In this document: in pieces, positions 8,491-15,908 of the stretch | Layout: each line of letters starts with the position of its first letter | Position numbering within the stretch: the stretch's first letter is position 1 | From: Pseudomonadota bacterium | GTDB lineage: Bacteria > Pseudomonadota > Alphaproteobacteria > Reyranellales > Reyranellaceae | Assembly: GCA_018240745.1 (NCBI GenBank) | Contig: JAFEFF010000214.1 | Coordinates: forward strand, 1 to 64,000 | Direction: 5' to 3' | Length of the DNA: 64,000 nt | Made by a program: the position numbers and the translations under genes | The notes under the pieces: generated by a model | Databases searched by the model: none | What the model saw: only the letters and a program-made list of their open reading frames with translations | What the model was told of the DNA's origin: nothing

Positions 8491-8805
8491 ATGAGCAGAT
8501 ATCCTCTCGAATGGGGCTGGGAGCAGTCCGCGCTCGTGCAGACTTCCACTGCACAAACTCCAACGCCAAGGGAAACCTTGCTCGGTCGACGCCCTGAGCA
8601 CGACGGCGACTTGGACGTCGCTGCAGCAGGTGATTTGCGGTGCGACTCATGCCCGAAAGGAGGAACTTGGGGTACGACTGGACACTACGAGATCGGTGGA
8701 AGCATCTACTGTCGAGACTGCGCGGTAAAAATACTCAGGCTTGATGGCGTTCCTGGGAAGGAACAAGATCGAACGCTGAAGAGGCACGAACTGCAGGGTC
8801 GATGA
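8491..8805 (+). CDS. Hypothetical protein with paired CxxC motifs
   Basis: 104-residue protein of no family I recognise. CDSCPKGG and YCRDC, about 25 residues apart in the C-terminal half, form a CxxC...CxxC pattern typical of a structural zinc site. The ATG at 8491 (MSRYPLEWGWE) has GGAG 4 nt upstream and is preferred over a TTG at 8455. The stop overlaps the start of the next gene by 4 nt (ATGA), which supports this being a real, translated ORF. Base composition is less GC-rich than the flanking genes, suggesting acquisition with the two genes that follow. Confidence 0.6.
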   Translation: MSRYPLEWGWEQSALVQTSTAQTPTPRETLLGRRPEHDGDLDVAAAGDLRCDSCPKGGTWGTTGHYEIGGSIYCRDCAVKILRLDGVPGKEQDRTLKRHELQGR

Positions 8806-9206
8806 ACAACAGAAGGGCAGCGCTGCGCCAACTGGCCGTTGGTGACATATTTCATGCCAGCGTAAAGGGTGACGGACCGAGTTACGTCTGCTTGGTACTA
8901 CAGGTTCGAGAGGACGCCATCTTCGCTCGACGAATCAGCACGCAGTCGGTGCACTGGTTCGATCGTGCGACGGGGGTCGAGATCGATGATGATCGGATCG
9001 TCATCGACTCCGTTGCGCCACTTCCCGAGGATATCAGCAAGATCATGCGCGGCCTCGATCGTTTCTATCGCGAGGCCGAACATCGACGTGCCGAGGAGCC
9101 GAATTGGGTGCCGGCGGAGAACTATTTCCACCTGTCCAAGGACCAGATACGGGCCTACAGCTTCATTCACGACTTCTATCCGGCTCATCCGCTGTCGCCA
9201 CAATGA
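8802..9206 (+). CDS. Hypothetical protein, tandem paralogue 1
   Basis: 134-residue cytosolic-looking protein of no known family. AVGDIFHAS near residue 12, QSVHWFDRATGVEIDDDR near residue 49 and PAHPLSPQ at the C-terminus all recur in the next gene. My hand alignment finds roughly 80 of about 128 positions identical, so the two arose by duplication. Acidic clusters and several His/Asp residues are conserved in both copies, but no catalytic signature is recognisable. It overlaps the upstream CxxC gene (ATGA) and the downstream copy (ATGATG), so the three form one coupled unit. Confidence 0.72.
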   Translation: MNNRRAALRQLAVGDIFHASVKGDGPSYVCLVLQVREDAIFARRISTQSVHWFDRATGVEIDDDRIVIDSVAPLPEDISKIMRGLDRFYREAEHRRAEEPNWVPAENYFHLSKDQIRAYSFIHDFYPAHPLSPQ

Positions 9207-9616
9207 TGACAGTGCGGGAGGCGGCGTTGCGGAAGATCGCCGTCGGCGACATCTTTCACGCCAGCATGCGGCCCAACAGCGGACCAAGCTACATCTGCCT
9301 TGCGCTGCAGGTCCATGAGGACAGGATCTTCGCCCGGCGGACGACGATACAGTCCGTGCACTGGTTCGACCGGAGAACGGGCGTGGAGATCGACGACGAT
9401 AGGGTAGTCATCGACTCCATCGAGCCGCTTCCCGATGACGTCCGCGAAATCGTGCTTGGCCTCGATCAGAAGTACCGCGAGGACGAATATCGGTGGGCCG
9501 ATGATCCTGATTGGGAGCCACCCGAGGGCTCGTCGCGCCTAACGCCTGACCAGCGCCGCGCCATCCTCTTTATTGCCAAGTTCTACTCCGCCCATCCATT
9601 GCCGCCGCGACAATGA
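9203..9616 (+). CDS. Hypothetical protein, tandem paralogue 2
   Basis: 137-residue paralogue of the preceding gene. Shared blocks are AVGDIFHAS, SGPSYICLALQV, RIFARR, QSVHWFDRRTGVEIDDDR, VIDSIEPLP and FYSAHPLPP. The duplicate has diverged mainly between residues 85 and 115. The start is the ATG at 9203 overlapping the stop of copy 1 (a second ATG follows directly); a longer start at 9104 would lie inside copy 1 and is unlikely. Keeping two diverged copies in one operon suggests a heterodimer, or two related targets. Function unknown. Confidence 0.72.
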   Translation: MMTVREAALRKIAVGDIFHASMRPNSGPSYICLALQVHEDRIFARRTTIQSVHWFDRRTGVEIDDDRVVIDSIEPLPDDVREIVLGLDQKYREDEYRWADDPDWEPPEGSSRLTPDQRRAILFIAKFYSAHPLPPRQ

Positions 9617-9705
9617 CACCCGGCAAACTGCACAACCCGCGCTGGCACTTCGGCTACTAGGGTCGGCTTCGTGACTCAGCCCACGCTGCCCCGCCGCCGG
9701 CGGCG

Positions 9706-9901
9706 TTGCGCTTTCCGGCCGGCTTCCGCTGGGGGACGGCAACCTCGTCCTACCAGGTCGAAGGCGCGGTCAACGAGGACGGCCGACGGGTACGCGAGGC
9801 GCTTCGGCGTGGTCCATGTCGACTTCGCCACCCAGAAGCACAACCCCAAGCTCAGCGCTTCGTTCTACCGCGAGGTCATCGCGCGGAACGCGACGGCCTA
9901 G
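9706..9901 (+). pseudogene. Remnant of a GH1 beta-glucosidase with its middle deleted
   Basis: Two pieces of one glycoside hydrolase family 1 enzyme are adjacent. In one frame from 9706 the sequence reads LRFPAGFRWGTATSSYQVEG followed by AVNEDGR, the canonical GH1 N-terminus. From about 9782 another frame reads ADGYARRFGVVHVDF, then TQKHNPKLSASFYREVIARN, the canonical GH1 C-terminus, ending at TAG 9899-9901. Intact GH1 enzymes have about 450 residues, so roughly 390 residues are missing. Short GACGG repeats at the junction (near 9778-9789) suggest deletion between microhomologies. The frameshift and the loss of both catalytic Glu residues make it non-functional. Confidence 0.85.
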
Positions 9902-10005
9902 CCGCCGTCTCGACCGGAGCCTCGCAAGGCGCGAGATGACGGAGGTGGCTGACAGCGCCGAGCGTCTCTGGTCAACTCGGCGGCAACGAGGGACGGAAAC
10001 GCCAC

Positions 10006-11850
10006 ATGAAGATCCGCACGCACGCCGACATCGTCGAGCTCGAGAAGACGCCGGTCACCGAGCGCATCAAGCAGAAGAACGTGTATGAGCTGGTGCGCGA
10101 CAGCGGCGCGCAATACGCCGACCGTATCGCCTTCCGGGCGCTCTCCGGCACCACGCCCGACGACCCGGTGCGCGACGTCACGTACGCCGAGATGCTGAAG
10201 CGGGTGATCCAGGCGGCCAACCTGTTCCACGCCGAGGGGATCGGCCCGGACGACACCGTCACGATCCTGATGCCGGGCGTGCCCGAGACCTTCATCGCCC
10301 TGTGGGGCGCGGAGATCGCCGCGGTCGCCAACCCGGTGAACTACTTCCTCGCCGCCTCGCAGATCGCCGGCATCATGAAGGAGGCCGGCGCCAGGGCGCT
10401 GGTCGCCGCCGACCCGTCGCTGTTCGCCGACATCTGGCCCAAGGTCGAGGAGATCCGGGCCGCGATGCCCGGCCTCAAGGTGTTCCGCGCCGGCGGCACG
10501 GGACCCGCACCGGCGGGCGTGATCGACTTCGAGCCCGCCCTCGACAAGCAACCCGGCGACAGGCTCGTCGCGCCCAAGCCGCTGGAGCGCGACACCGTAG
10601 CGGCGCTGTTCCACACCGGCGGCACGACCGGCCTGCCGAAGCTCGCGCGCCACACCCACGGTGCGCTGACGCTCGCCGCCTGGAGCAACGTGCTGGTGTT
10701 CGACCTCGGGCCGGGCACCGTGCAGATCAATCCGCTGCCGCAGTTCCATGTCGGCGGCTCGATCGTCGGCGGCCTGTCGCCGATCGCCAGCGGCTGGACG
10801 GTGGTGCTGCCGACGCCGCTCGGCGCGCGCAATCCCAACGTGGTTCGCGACTTCTGGAGCATCGTCGAGCGCAACAGGATCACGGTCGGCGGCGCGGTGC
10901 CGACCAGCCTGGCGGCGATCATGAACGTGCCGCGCGAGGGCCACGACCTCTCCTCGCTCGAGGTGTTCGTGTCGGGTGGCTCGGCCGTGCCGGTCGAGCT
11001 GCTCCGCCGCATCGAGGGCGAGCTCGGCGTGCCGGTGGTCGAGGGCTACGGCATGACCGAGGTGCACTGCTACTCGACCATGAACCCGATGCACGGCGAG
11101 CGCCGGCCGGGCTCGGTCGGCCTGCGCCTGCCCTACACCGAGGTGCGGGTGGCCGACGTGGCGGGCGACGGCACGATCCGCGGCGACTGCCCGCCCGGCA
11201 CGATCGGCCATGTGCTGATGCGGGGGCCGCAGGTCACGCCGGGCTATCTCGATCCGCGCCACGACAGGGGCGCGATGCTGGCCGACGGCTGGCTCGACAG
11301 CGGCGACCTCGGCCGGCTCGACAGGGACGGCTATCTCTGGCTGACCGGCCGCTCGAAGGATCTGATCATCCGCGGCGGCCACAACATCGACCCGATCGTG
11401 ATCGAGGAGGCGCTGGTGCGCCATCCCGCAGTCGAGACCGCCGCGGCGGTCGGCCTGCCCGACACCTATGCCGGCGAGCTGCCGATGGCCTTCGTGCAGC
11501 TCAAGCCCGGCGCCGAGGCGACACCCGAGGAGCTGCGCGAGTTCTGCCGCAAGGAGATCCCCGAGCGCGCCGCCGTGCCGGTGCAGGTCACGCTGATCCC
11601 GCAGATGCCGCTCACCGGCGTCGGCAAGATCTTCAAGCCGGCGCTGCGCCTCGACGCGGCACGCTGCGCCTTCGAGGCCGCGCTGGCGCCACTCGAGGCC
11701 GAGGGCGTGGCAGTCGACGTCATCGTCCGCAACGACGCCACGCACGGCACGCTCGCCGTGGTGCGCGTCGCCGGCGGGCCGAGCGAGAACGTGGTCGAGC
11801 GCTGCGCCGAGCTGCTGGGCGGCTTCCAGATCCGCCACGTCGTGGAATGA
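10006..11850 (+). CDS. AMP-binding acyl-CoA synthetase
   Basis: 614-residue ANL-superfamily ligase that activates a carboxylic acid through an acyl-adenylate to its CoA thioester. The P-loop variant HTGGTTGLPKLARHTH is near residue 203. VEGYGMTEVH (A5-type motif) is near residue 345, YLWLTGRSKDLIIRGGHNID (hinge Asp and A8 loop) near residue 445, and GVGKIFKP with the catalytic Lys near residue 542. About 60 extra residues follow that Lys, longer than a standard ANL C-terminus. The stop overlaps the NUDIX start (ATGA). The acid substrate is unknown. Confidence 0.88.
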   Translation: MKIRTHADIVELEKTPVTERIKQKNVYELVRDSGAQYADRIAFRALSGTTPDDPVRDVTYAEMLKRVIQAANLFHAEGIGPDDTVTILMPGVPETFIALWGAEIAAVANPVNYFLAASQIAGIMKEAGARALVAADPSLFADIWPKVEEIRAAMPGLKVFRAGGTGPAPAGVIDFEPALDKQPGDRLVAPKPLERDTVAALFHTGGTTGLPKLARHTHGALTLAAWSNVLVFDLGPGTVQINPLPQFHVGGSIVGGLSPIASGWTVVLPTPLGARNPNVVRDFWSIVERNRITVGGAVPTSLAAIMNVPREGHDLSSLEVFVSGGSAVPVELLRRIEGELGVPVVEGYGMTEVHCYSTMNPMHGERRPGSVGLRLPYTEVRVADVAGDGTIRGDCPPGTIGHVLMRGPQVTPGYLDPRHDRGAMLADGWLDSGDLGRLDRDGYLWLTGRSKDLIIRGGHNIDPIVIEEALVRHPAVETAAAVGLPDTYAGELPMAFVQLKPGAEATPEELREFCRKEIPERAAVPVQVTLIPQMPLTGVGKIFKPALRLDAARCAFEAALAPLEAEGVAVDVIVRNDATHGTLAVVRVAGGPSENVVERCAELLGGFQIRHVVE

Positions 11851-12401
11851 AGAAGCGCAGCGCCGGCATCCTCGCCTGGAGGCGGCGCCCCGACGGGCCG
11901 GAAGTCTTCCTGGTCCATCCCGGCGGGCCGTTCTGGAGGAACAAGGACGACGGCGCCTGGTCGATCCCCAAGGGCGAGATCGATCCCGACGAGGAGCCGC
12001 TCGGCGCCGCGCAACGCGAGTTCGAGGAGGAGACCGGCCAGAAGATCGGCGGCATCTTCACGCCGCTCAGCCCGGTGACGATCGCCAGCGGCAAGGTGAT
12101 CGAGGCCTGGGCGATCGAGCACGATCTCGACGCCTCGGCGATCGTCAGCAACACGTTCGAGATCGAATGGCCGCCGCGCTCGGGCAGGAAGCAGGCCTTC
12201 CCCGAGGTGGATCGGGCGGCCTGGTTCCCGGCACCGATCGCGCTTCAGAAGATCACGCCGGGGCAGGTGCCCCTGCTGCTCCAGGTGCTGGAAAAGCTCG
12301 GGGCTACTCCGCCGGCGCCACCGCCGGCCGCGAAGCCTCGCCCGCCCGCTCGCTCCGGAACACGAGCCAGGCGAACAGCAGCATCGAAACGAACACCATG
12401 A
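11847..12401 (+). CDS. NUDIX hydrolase
   Basis: 184-residue NUDIX pyrophosphohydrolase. The box fits the consensus: the Gly of GEIDPDEEP, then Glu at +6, then REFEEETG, near residues 48-69. SAGILAWRRRPDGPEVFLVHPGGP is typical of the subgroup acting on nucleoside polyphosphates or related compounds. It starts on an ATG overlapping the acyl-CoA synthetase stop, so a CoA- or adenylate-related house-cleaning role is conceivable but unproven. The last 30 residues are a Pro/Ala/Arg-rich tail. That tail overlaps the 3' end of a convergent gene by 98 nt and may be a late extension. Confidence 0.88.
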   Translation: MKKRSAGILAWRRRPDGPEVFLVHPGGPFWRNKDDGAWSIPKGEIDPDEEPLGAAQREFEEETGQKIGGIFTPLSPVTIASGKVIEAWAIEHDLDASAIVSNTFEIEWPPRSGRKQAFPEVDRAAWFPAPIALQKITPGQVPLLLQVLEKLGATPPAPPPAAKPRPPARSGTRARRTAASKRTP

Positions 12402-12711
12402 GCGAGCCGGCGGCGGCCAGCGGTTCGCCGGCCTCCGTCCCGGTGTGCACCAGCCCGACGCCGATCGCCATCACGACCGTGCCGACCAGCCAGCTCCAGA
12501 CCTGCAGGTGGGCGCTCCGGGCGCGCTCCAGCGCCGGGTGCAGGCGGTAGTAGATGCCGATCAGGAACAGCGACACCCAGCCGACCAGGTTGAGATGGGC
12601 ATGGGCGGGAAAGGCCGAATGGTCGTCCGAGATCGCCATCTGGAGACCCCACGCCATGCCGGCGATCACGCACAGTACGGCACCCCTGAAGCTCAACGAC
12701 GATGCTCTCAT
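12304..12711 (-). CDS. Small four-helix membrane protein, haem-copper-oxidase-like
   Basis: 135-residue integral membrane protein with about four hydrophobic helices. The stretch AFPAHAHLNLVGWVSLFLIG contains paired His residues and resembles the small haem-copper-oxidase-like proteins often annotated as cytochrome c oxidase-like in related bacteria. The tail is Ala/Glu-rich. It lies 15 nt downstream of the hydantoinase B gene on the same strand, so they probably share a transcript. Its 3' end overlaps the NUDIX gene by 98 nt on the other strand. The function and haem binding are not established by sequence. Confidence 0.7.
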   Translation of the reverse strand: MRASSLSFRGAVLCVIAGMAWGLQMAISDDHSAFPAHAHLNLVGWVSLFLIGIYYRLHPALERARSAHLQVWSWLVGTVVMAIGVGLVHTGTEAGEPLAAAGSLMVFVSMLLFAWLVFRSERAGEASRPAVAPAE

Positions 12712-12726
12712 TTCCTGCCCCCGCTG

Positions 12727-14484
12727 TTATTCCGCGGCGACCTTCGTTCTGAGGCGCGCCGTCGCGGTCTCGTCTATCACACCGTCCTGTGAAACCTCTA
12801 CGCCATACAACTCGCGCGCGGCCTTGACCGAGACCAGGCCCAGCATCACGTCCTCGGCCACCTTGGCGGCCGGGCGCTTGTGCGGATCGCCGTAGCCGCC
12901 GCCGCCCGGCATCGAGACGCGCAGGCGCTCGCCGGCGGGGATCGAGGAGTGGGCCTTGGGCGGCAGCGGCTTGCCGTTGATGATCTCGATGTTGCCTGCG
13001 GCGCCGGGCTGGCCGCCGAGCCGGCCGCGCGCCGGGAAGACGACACGGTCGAAGGTCGGCGATATGCCGAACGGCATGTTCTCGGCGCTGCCGATCTCCA
13101 TCACCTGGCCGAGACCGCCGCGATGCTCGCCGGCGCCGCCGGAGTCCTGGCGGTATTCCTTCGACCAGACCACGAGAGGGGCGAGCGTCTCGGTGATCTC
13201 GACCGGCACGTTCTTCACCCCGCTCGGGAACGCTGTCGCGCTGAGGCCGTCGCAATAGGGCCTGGCCCCGGTGCCGCCGGAATGGAATGACATCACGTTG
13301 TAGGACGTGGCCGTCTTCATCTGCTCGGGCGTCAGCTCGGCGCGGCCGAGGCCGCCCATCAGGCGCAGGTTCCACAGGCACGAGGTGCCCTCGGCCGGCA
13401 CCCCGTCGGGCAATGCCTGGATCAGGCAGCCGAACATCACGTCGGGCAGCATGTGGCCGATCGTCGAGCGCGCGGCGACGGCGGCGGGATGCCGGGTGTT
13501 GAGAATGCTGCCGTCGGGCGCCGTCGTGCGGATCGTCGCCAGCGAGGCGTAGTTGTTCGGCACCTTCGGCGCCACGATGCACTTGATGCCGAACGCGGTG
13601 TAGGCGTCGGTGTAGCACATCGGCACGTTGAGCCCGAGCGCGACCGTGGGCGGCGCGTCGTAGTATTCGACGTCGATGCCGTCGGGCCCGACGGTCAGCC
13701 GCGCCTTGAGCGTCATCGGCTTGCCGTTGATGCCGTCGACCGTCATCTCGTTCGAGTAGGTGCCGGGCTTCAGCCGGCCGATCGCGGCGAGGCTGGCGGC
13801 GCGGCTATGGTCGAGAATGTGCCTGGCGAGGTCGTCGAGATGCTCGAGCTCGAACTCGTCCATCATGTCGTTGAGGCGGCGGCCGCCAATCTCGTTGCTC
13901 GAGATCAGCGAGTAGATGTCGCCGATCACCTGGATCGGCTCGCGCACGTTGGCGGCGATCAGGTCGACCAGCCACTGGTTGACCTTGCCCTTGTCGATGA
14001 TCCTGGTGATGGGGATGTAGATCCCCTCCTCGTAGACCTGCTGCGCCGCGCCGACGATGCCACGGCCGCCGATATCGACCACATGCAGCGTGTCGGCGAA
14101 GAAACCCACGGCCCTCTTTTGTCCATCGCGGCCGCGCCGGAAGGTCGGCGTGACGATCACGATGTCGTTGAGATGGCCGGTGCCCTGCCAGGGATCGTTG
14201 AGGATGAAGACGTCGCCCTCGTGCATCTCGGCGAGCGGGATCTTCTTCAGCACATGGCCGACGCTCATCGCCATCGAGTTGACGTGGCCCGGCGTGCCGG
14301 TGACGGCCTGGGCCAGCATGCGGCCCTGGGTGTCGTAGACGCCGGCCGACAGGTCGCCCGCCTCGCGGGTCGGCGTGCCGAAAGCGGTGCGCACCAGCGT
14401 CTGGGCCTGCTCCTCGACCACGGCGATCAGGCGGTCCCACATGACCTGATTGGCGATACGGGAAAGCGGATGGTTCGGTCTCAT
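12727..14484 (-). CDS. Hydantoinase B/oxoprolinase family protein (HyuB-like)
   Basis: 585-residue HyuB-type subunit. These enzymes, together with a HyuA ATPase subunit, open hydantoin or 5-oxoproline rings or carboxylate ketones with ATP. MRPNHPLSRIANQVMWDRL, the GVYDTQGRMLAQ region and DVFILNDPWQGTGHLND near residue 101 are characteristic. The C-terminal PGGGGYGDPHKR is the conserved Gly-rich end. A HyuA partner is normally adjacent but is missing on both sides here, so activity may depend on a subunit encoded elsewhere. No clear SD precedes the ATG. Confidence 0.9.
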   Translation of the reverse strand: MRPNHPLSRIANQVMWDRLIAVVEEQAQTLVRTAFGTPTREAGDLSAGVYDTQGRMLAQAVTGTPGHVNSMAMSVGHVLKKIPLAEMHEGDVFILNDPWQGTGHLNDIVIVTPTFRRGRDGQKRAVGFFADTLHVVDIGGRGIVGAAQQVYEEGIYIPITRIIDKGKVNQWLVDLIAANVREPIQVIGDIYSLISSNEIGGRRLNDMMDEFELEHLDDLARHILDHSRAASLAAIGRLKPGTYSNEMTVDGINGKPMTLKARLTVGPDGIDVEYYDAPPTVALGLNVPMCYTDAYTAFGIKCIVAPKVPNNYASLATIRTTAPDGSILNTRHPAAVAARSTIGHMLPDVMFGCLIQALPDGVPAEGTSCLWNLRLMGGLGRAELTPEQMKTATSYNVMSFHSGGTGARPYCDGLSATAFPSGVKNVPVEITETLAPLVVWSKEYRQDSGGAGEHRGGLGQVMEIGSAENMPFGISPTFDRVVFPARGRLGGQPGAAGNIEIINGKPLPPKAHSSIPAGERLRVSMPGGGGYGDPHKRPAAKVAEDVMLGLVSVKAARELYGVEVSQDGVIDETATARLRTKVAAE

Positions 14485-14953
14485 GCCGGCAGTCTAGAGC
14501 ATGATCGCCCTGGCCGGGAGCGTGCGCTCTGACGCCGTGTCCGACACGCAAAAGCCGCAAACCGGCTTGGGCAATGGCTCGCGAAAATCCGCAGGCTTTT
14601 CGGCCTTGCGAGCCAGGCCATTGCCCATAATAGGTGGACACGTTGCGCGGGCGTATACTCCCGGCCTCTCGAGTTGCGTGGCGGAGAGTTCACCATGTTC
14701 GATGAATGCCCGATCAGGGGCTTCGCTGGCGGCGGCCGATGACGGGCGCCGTTTTTCACCGTTTAGGCTCCGTTTTCGACCGTTTTTCGAACGACGCGAC
14801 CGCCCGGAAATGCCGTGGCACCGCTCTTTTGTCGCGTCGGCTGGTGCGCAAGCCGTTTAAAAACGGCGAAAACGGTCGAAATGGCGAGCGAGCGACGATG
14901 CTCTTGCCGAGCCCGCGACCGGTTGGCCATTCTGCCGCCGAAGGGGAAGTCCG
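14485..14953. other. 469-nt intergenic region with several inverted repeats
   Basis: No convincing protein gene. A large imperfect stem pairs 14569-14582 (GGGCAATGGCTCGC) with 14608-14626, with a 5-nt bulge. Flanking it, AAAAGCC (14550) matches GGCTTTT (14594). A TATACT box lies at 14654-14659. A 15-codon ORF, MFDECPIRGFAGGGR, starts at 14696 with a GGAGAG SD. Downstream, a run of CCGTTTT-like units (14751-14790) is complementary to AAACGGCGAAAACGGTCGAA (14861-14880). This could be a structured leader of the VOC gene or a small RNA locus. Confidence 0.4.
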
Positions 14954-15793
14954 ATGACATTGCCGGTGCCGACGCTCGACCACGTGGTGATCAACGCGCG
15001 CGACGACATGGATCGTGCCGCGGACATCTATCGCCGGCTGGGCTTCACCCTGACCGAGCGCGGCTATCACTCGCTGGGCTCGATGAACCACCTGGCGATG
15101 TTCGGCACCGACTATCTCGAGCTGATCGCCGTTCCGAAGAACGCAACATCGGGCCGGCTCGACCTGCTGAACTACGCCTACGGCCTGAACGGGCTGGTGT
15201 TCGGCTCGGAGGATTCGGCCATCACCTACGCCGCACTGGCCAGGGCCGGCCTGCCGTTCGATCCACCCAGCGAATTCACCCGGCCGGTGAAATACACCGG
15301 TGGCAAAGGTGACGCCCGCTTCCGCACCATCCGCATGAAAGCCGGCGTCGTGCCTTACGGCCGAATCTACTACTGCCACCACTTCACCCGCGACCTGGTC
15401 TGGCGCGACGAGTGGCGCCACCACGCGAACGGCACCGTCGCCGTCGAGCGCGCGGTGATCGTCGAGCCCGATCCGGCAGCCGGAGCAAAGCTCTACGCCG
15501 ACATGTTCGGTCCCGACGCGGTGCGCGACATCCGGAACGGCAAGAAGGTCGTGATCGGCAATTCGCGCTTCGACATCGTCACGGAGCCCGAGATGACGGC
15601 GCAGCTCGGCGACGCCGCTCCCGATGCCGAGGGCCGCAGGGCCTACATGGCGGCGCTGACCTTGCGCACCACCTCGCTCGCCAAGGCGGCCCAAGCGCTG
15701 AAGGCTGGCAAGATCCCGTTCACCGAGAAGGACGGCCGCCTCGTCGTGGCCGCGAAGGAAGCGATGAACGCGACCCTGGAGTTCACCGAGTGA
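14954..15793 (+). CDS. Glyoxalase-like (VOC superfamily) protein
   Basis: 279-residue VOC-fold protein. LDHVVINARDDMDRAADIYR at the N-terminus, followed by LGFTLTERGYHSLGSMNHLA, is the first beta-alpha-beta unit with a metal-ligand His near residue 9. YLELIA near residue 54 holds the usual Glu. A second, more degenerate VOC module covers residues 150-275. SD AAGGGGAAG precedes the ATG. Such proteins may be dioxygenases, isomerases or resistance proteins; nothing here decides between these. The gene follows the structured intergenic region and precedes a palindromic repeat and an acyl-CoA ligase. Confidence 0.82.
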   Translation: MTLPVPTLDHVVINARDDMDRAADIYRRLGFTLTERGYHSLGSMNHLAMFGTDYLELIAVPKNATSGRLDLLNYAYGLNGLVFGSEDSAITYAALARAGLPFDPPSEFTRPVKYTGGKGDARFRTIRMKAGVVPYGRIYYCHHFTRDLVWRDEWRHHANGTVAVERAVIVEPDPAAGAKLYADMFGPDAVRDIRNGKKVVIGNSRFDIVTEPEMTAQLGDAAPDAEGRRAYMAALTLRTTSLAKAAQALKAGKIPFTEKDGRLVVAAKEAMNATLEFTE

Positions 15794-15815
15794 TCGGCCT
15801 GCGGTGCCCTCTTGA

Positions 15816-15894
15816 GCTGGGGGCGCGCCACTCCAGTGGCGCGATCATCGTCGATGCCCGCAAGGACGCGCGACTGGAGTCGCGCGCCCCCAGC
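15816..15894. repeat. Dispersed palindromic repeat A, copy 1
   Basis: 79-nt element with imperfect inverted arms. The left arm begins GCTGGGGGCGCGCCACTCCA and the right arm ends GGAGTCGCGCGCCCCCAGC. It lies between the VOC stop and the ligase start. A second copy is at 27388-27463, and a half-arm (GACGCGCCCCCAGCGA) lies at 34565-34580. The copies agree in the arms but differ in the central 20 nt or so. Confidence 0.85.
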
Positions 15895-15908
15895 ACAAGA
15901 AGTTTCCG

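Noticed and set aside
10302..11846. Open frame upstream of and in phase with the NUDIX gene.
   Set aside because: It is the +2 shadow of the acyl-CoA synthetase; NUDIX homology begins only at the ATG at 11847.
14641..14759. Minus-strand frame of about 92 codons covering the structured gap.
   Set aside because: No family resemblance, no SD, Arg/Pro-rich, and it runs through inverted repeats that better explain the region.
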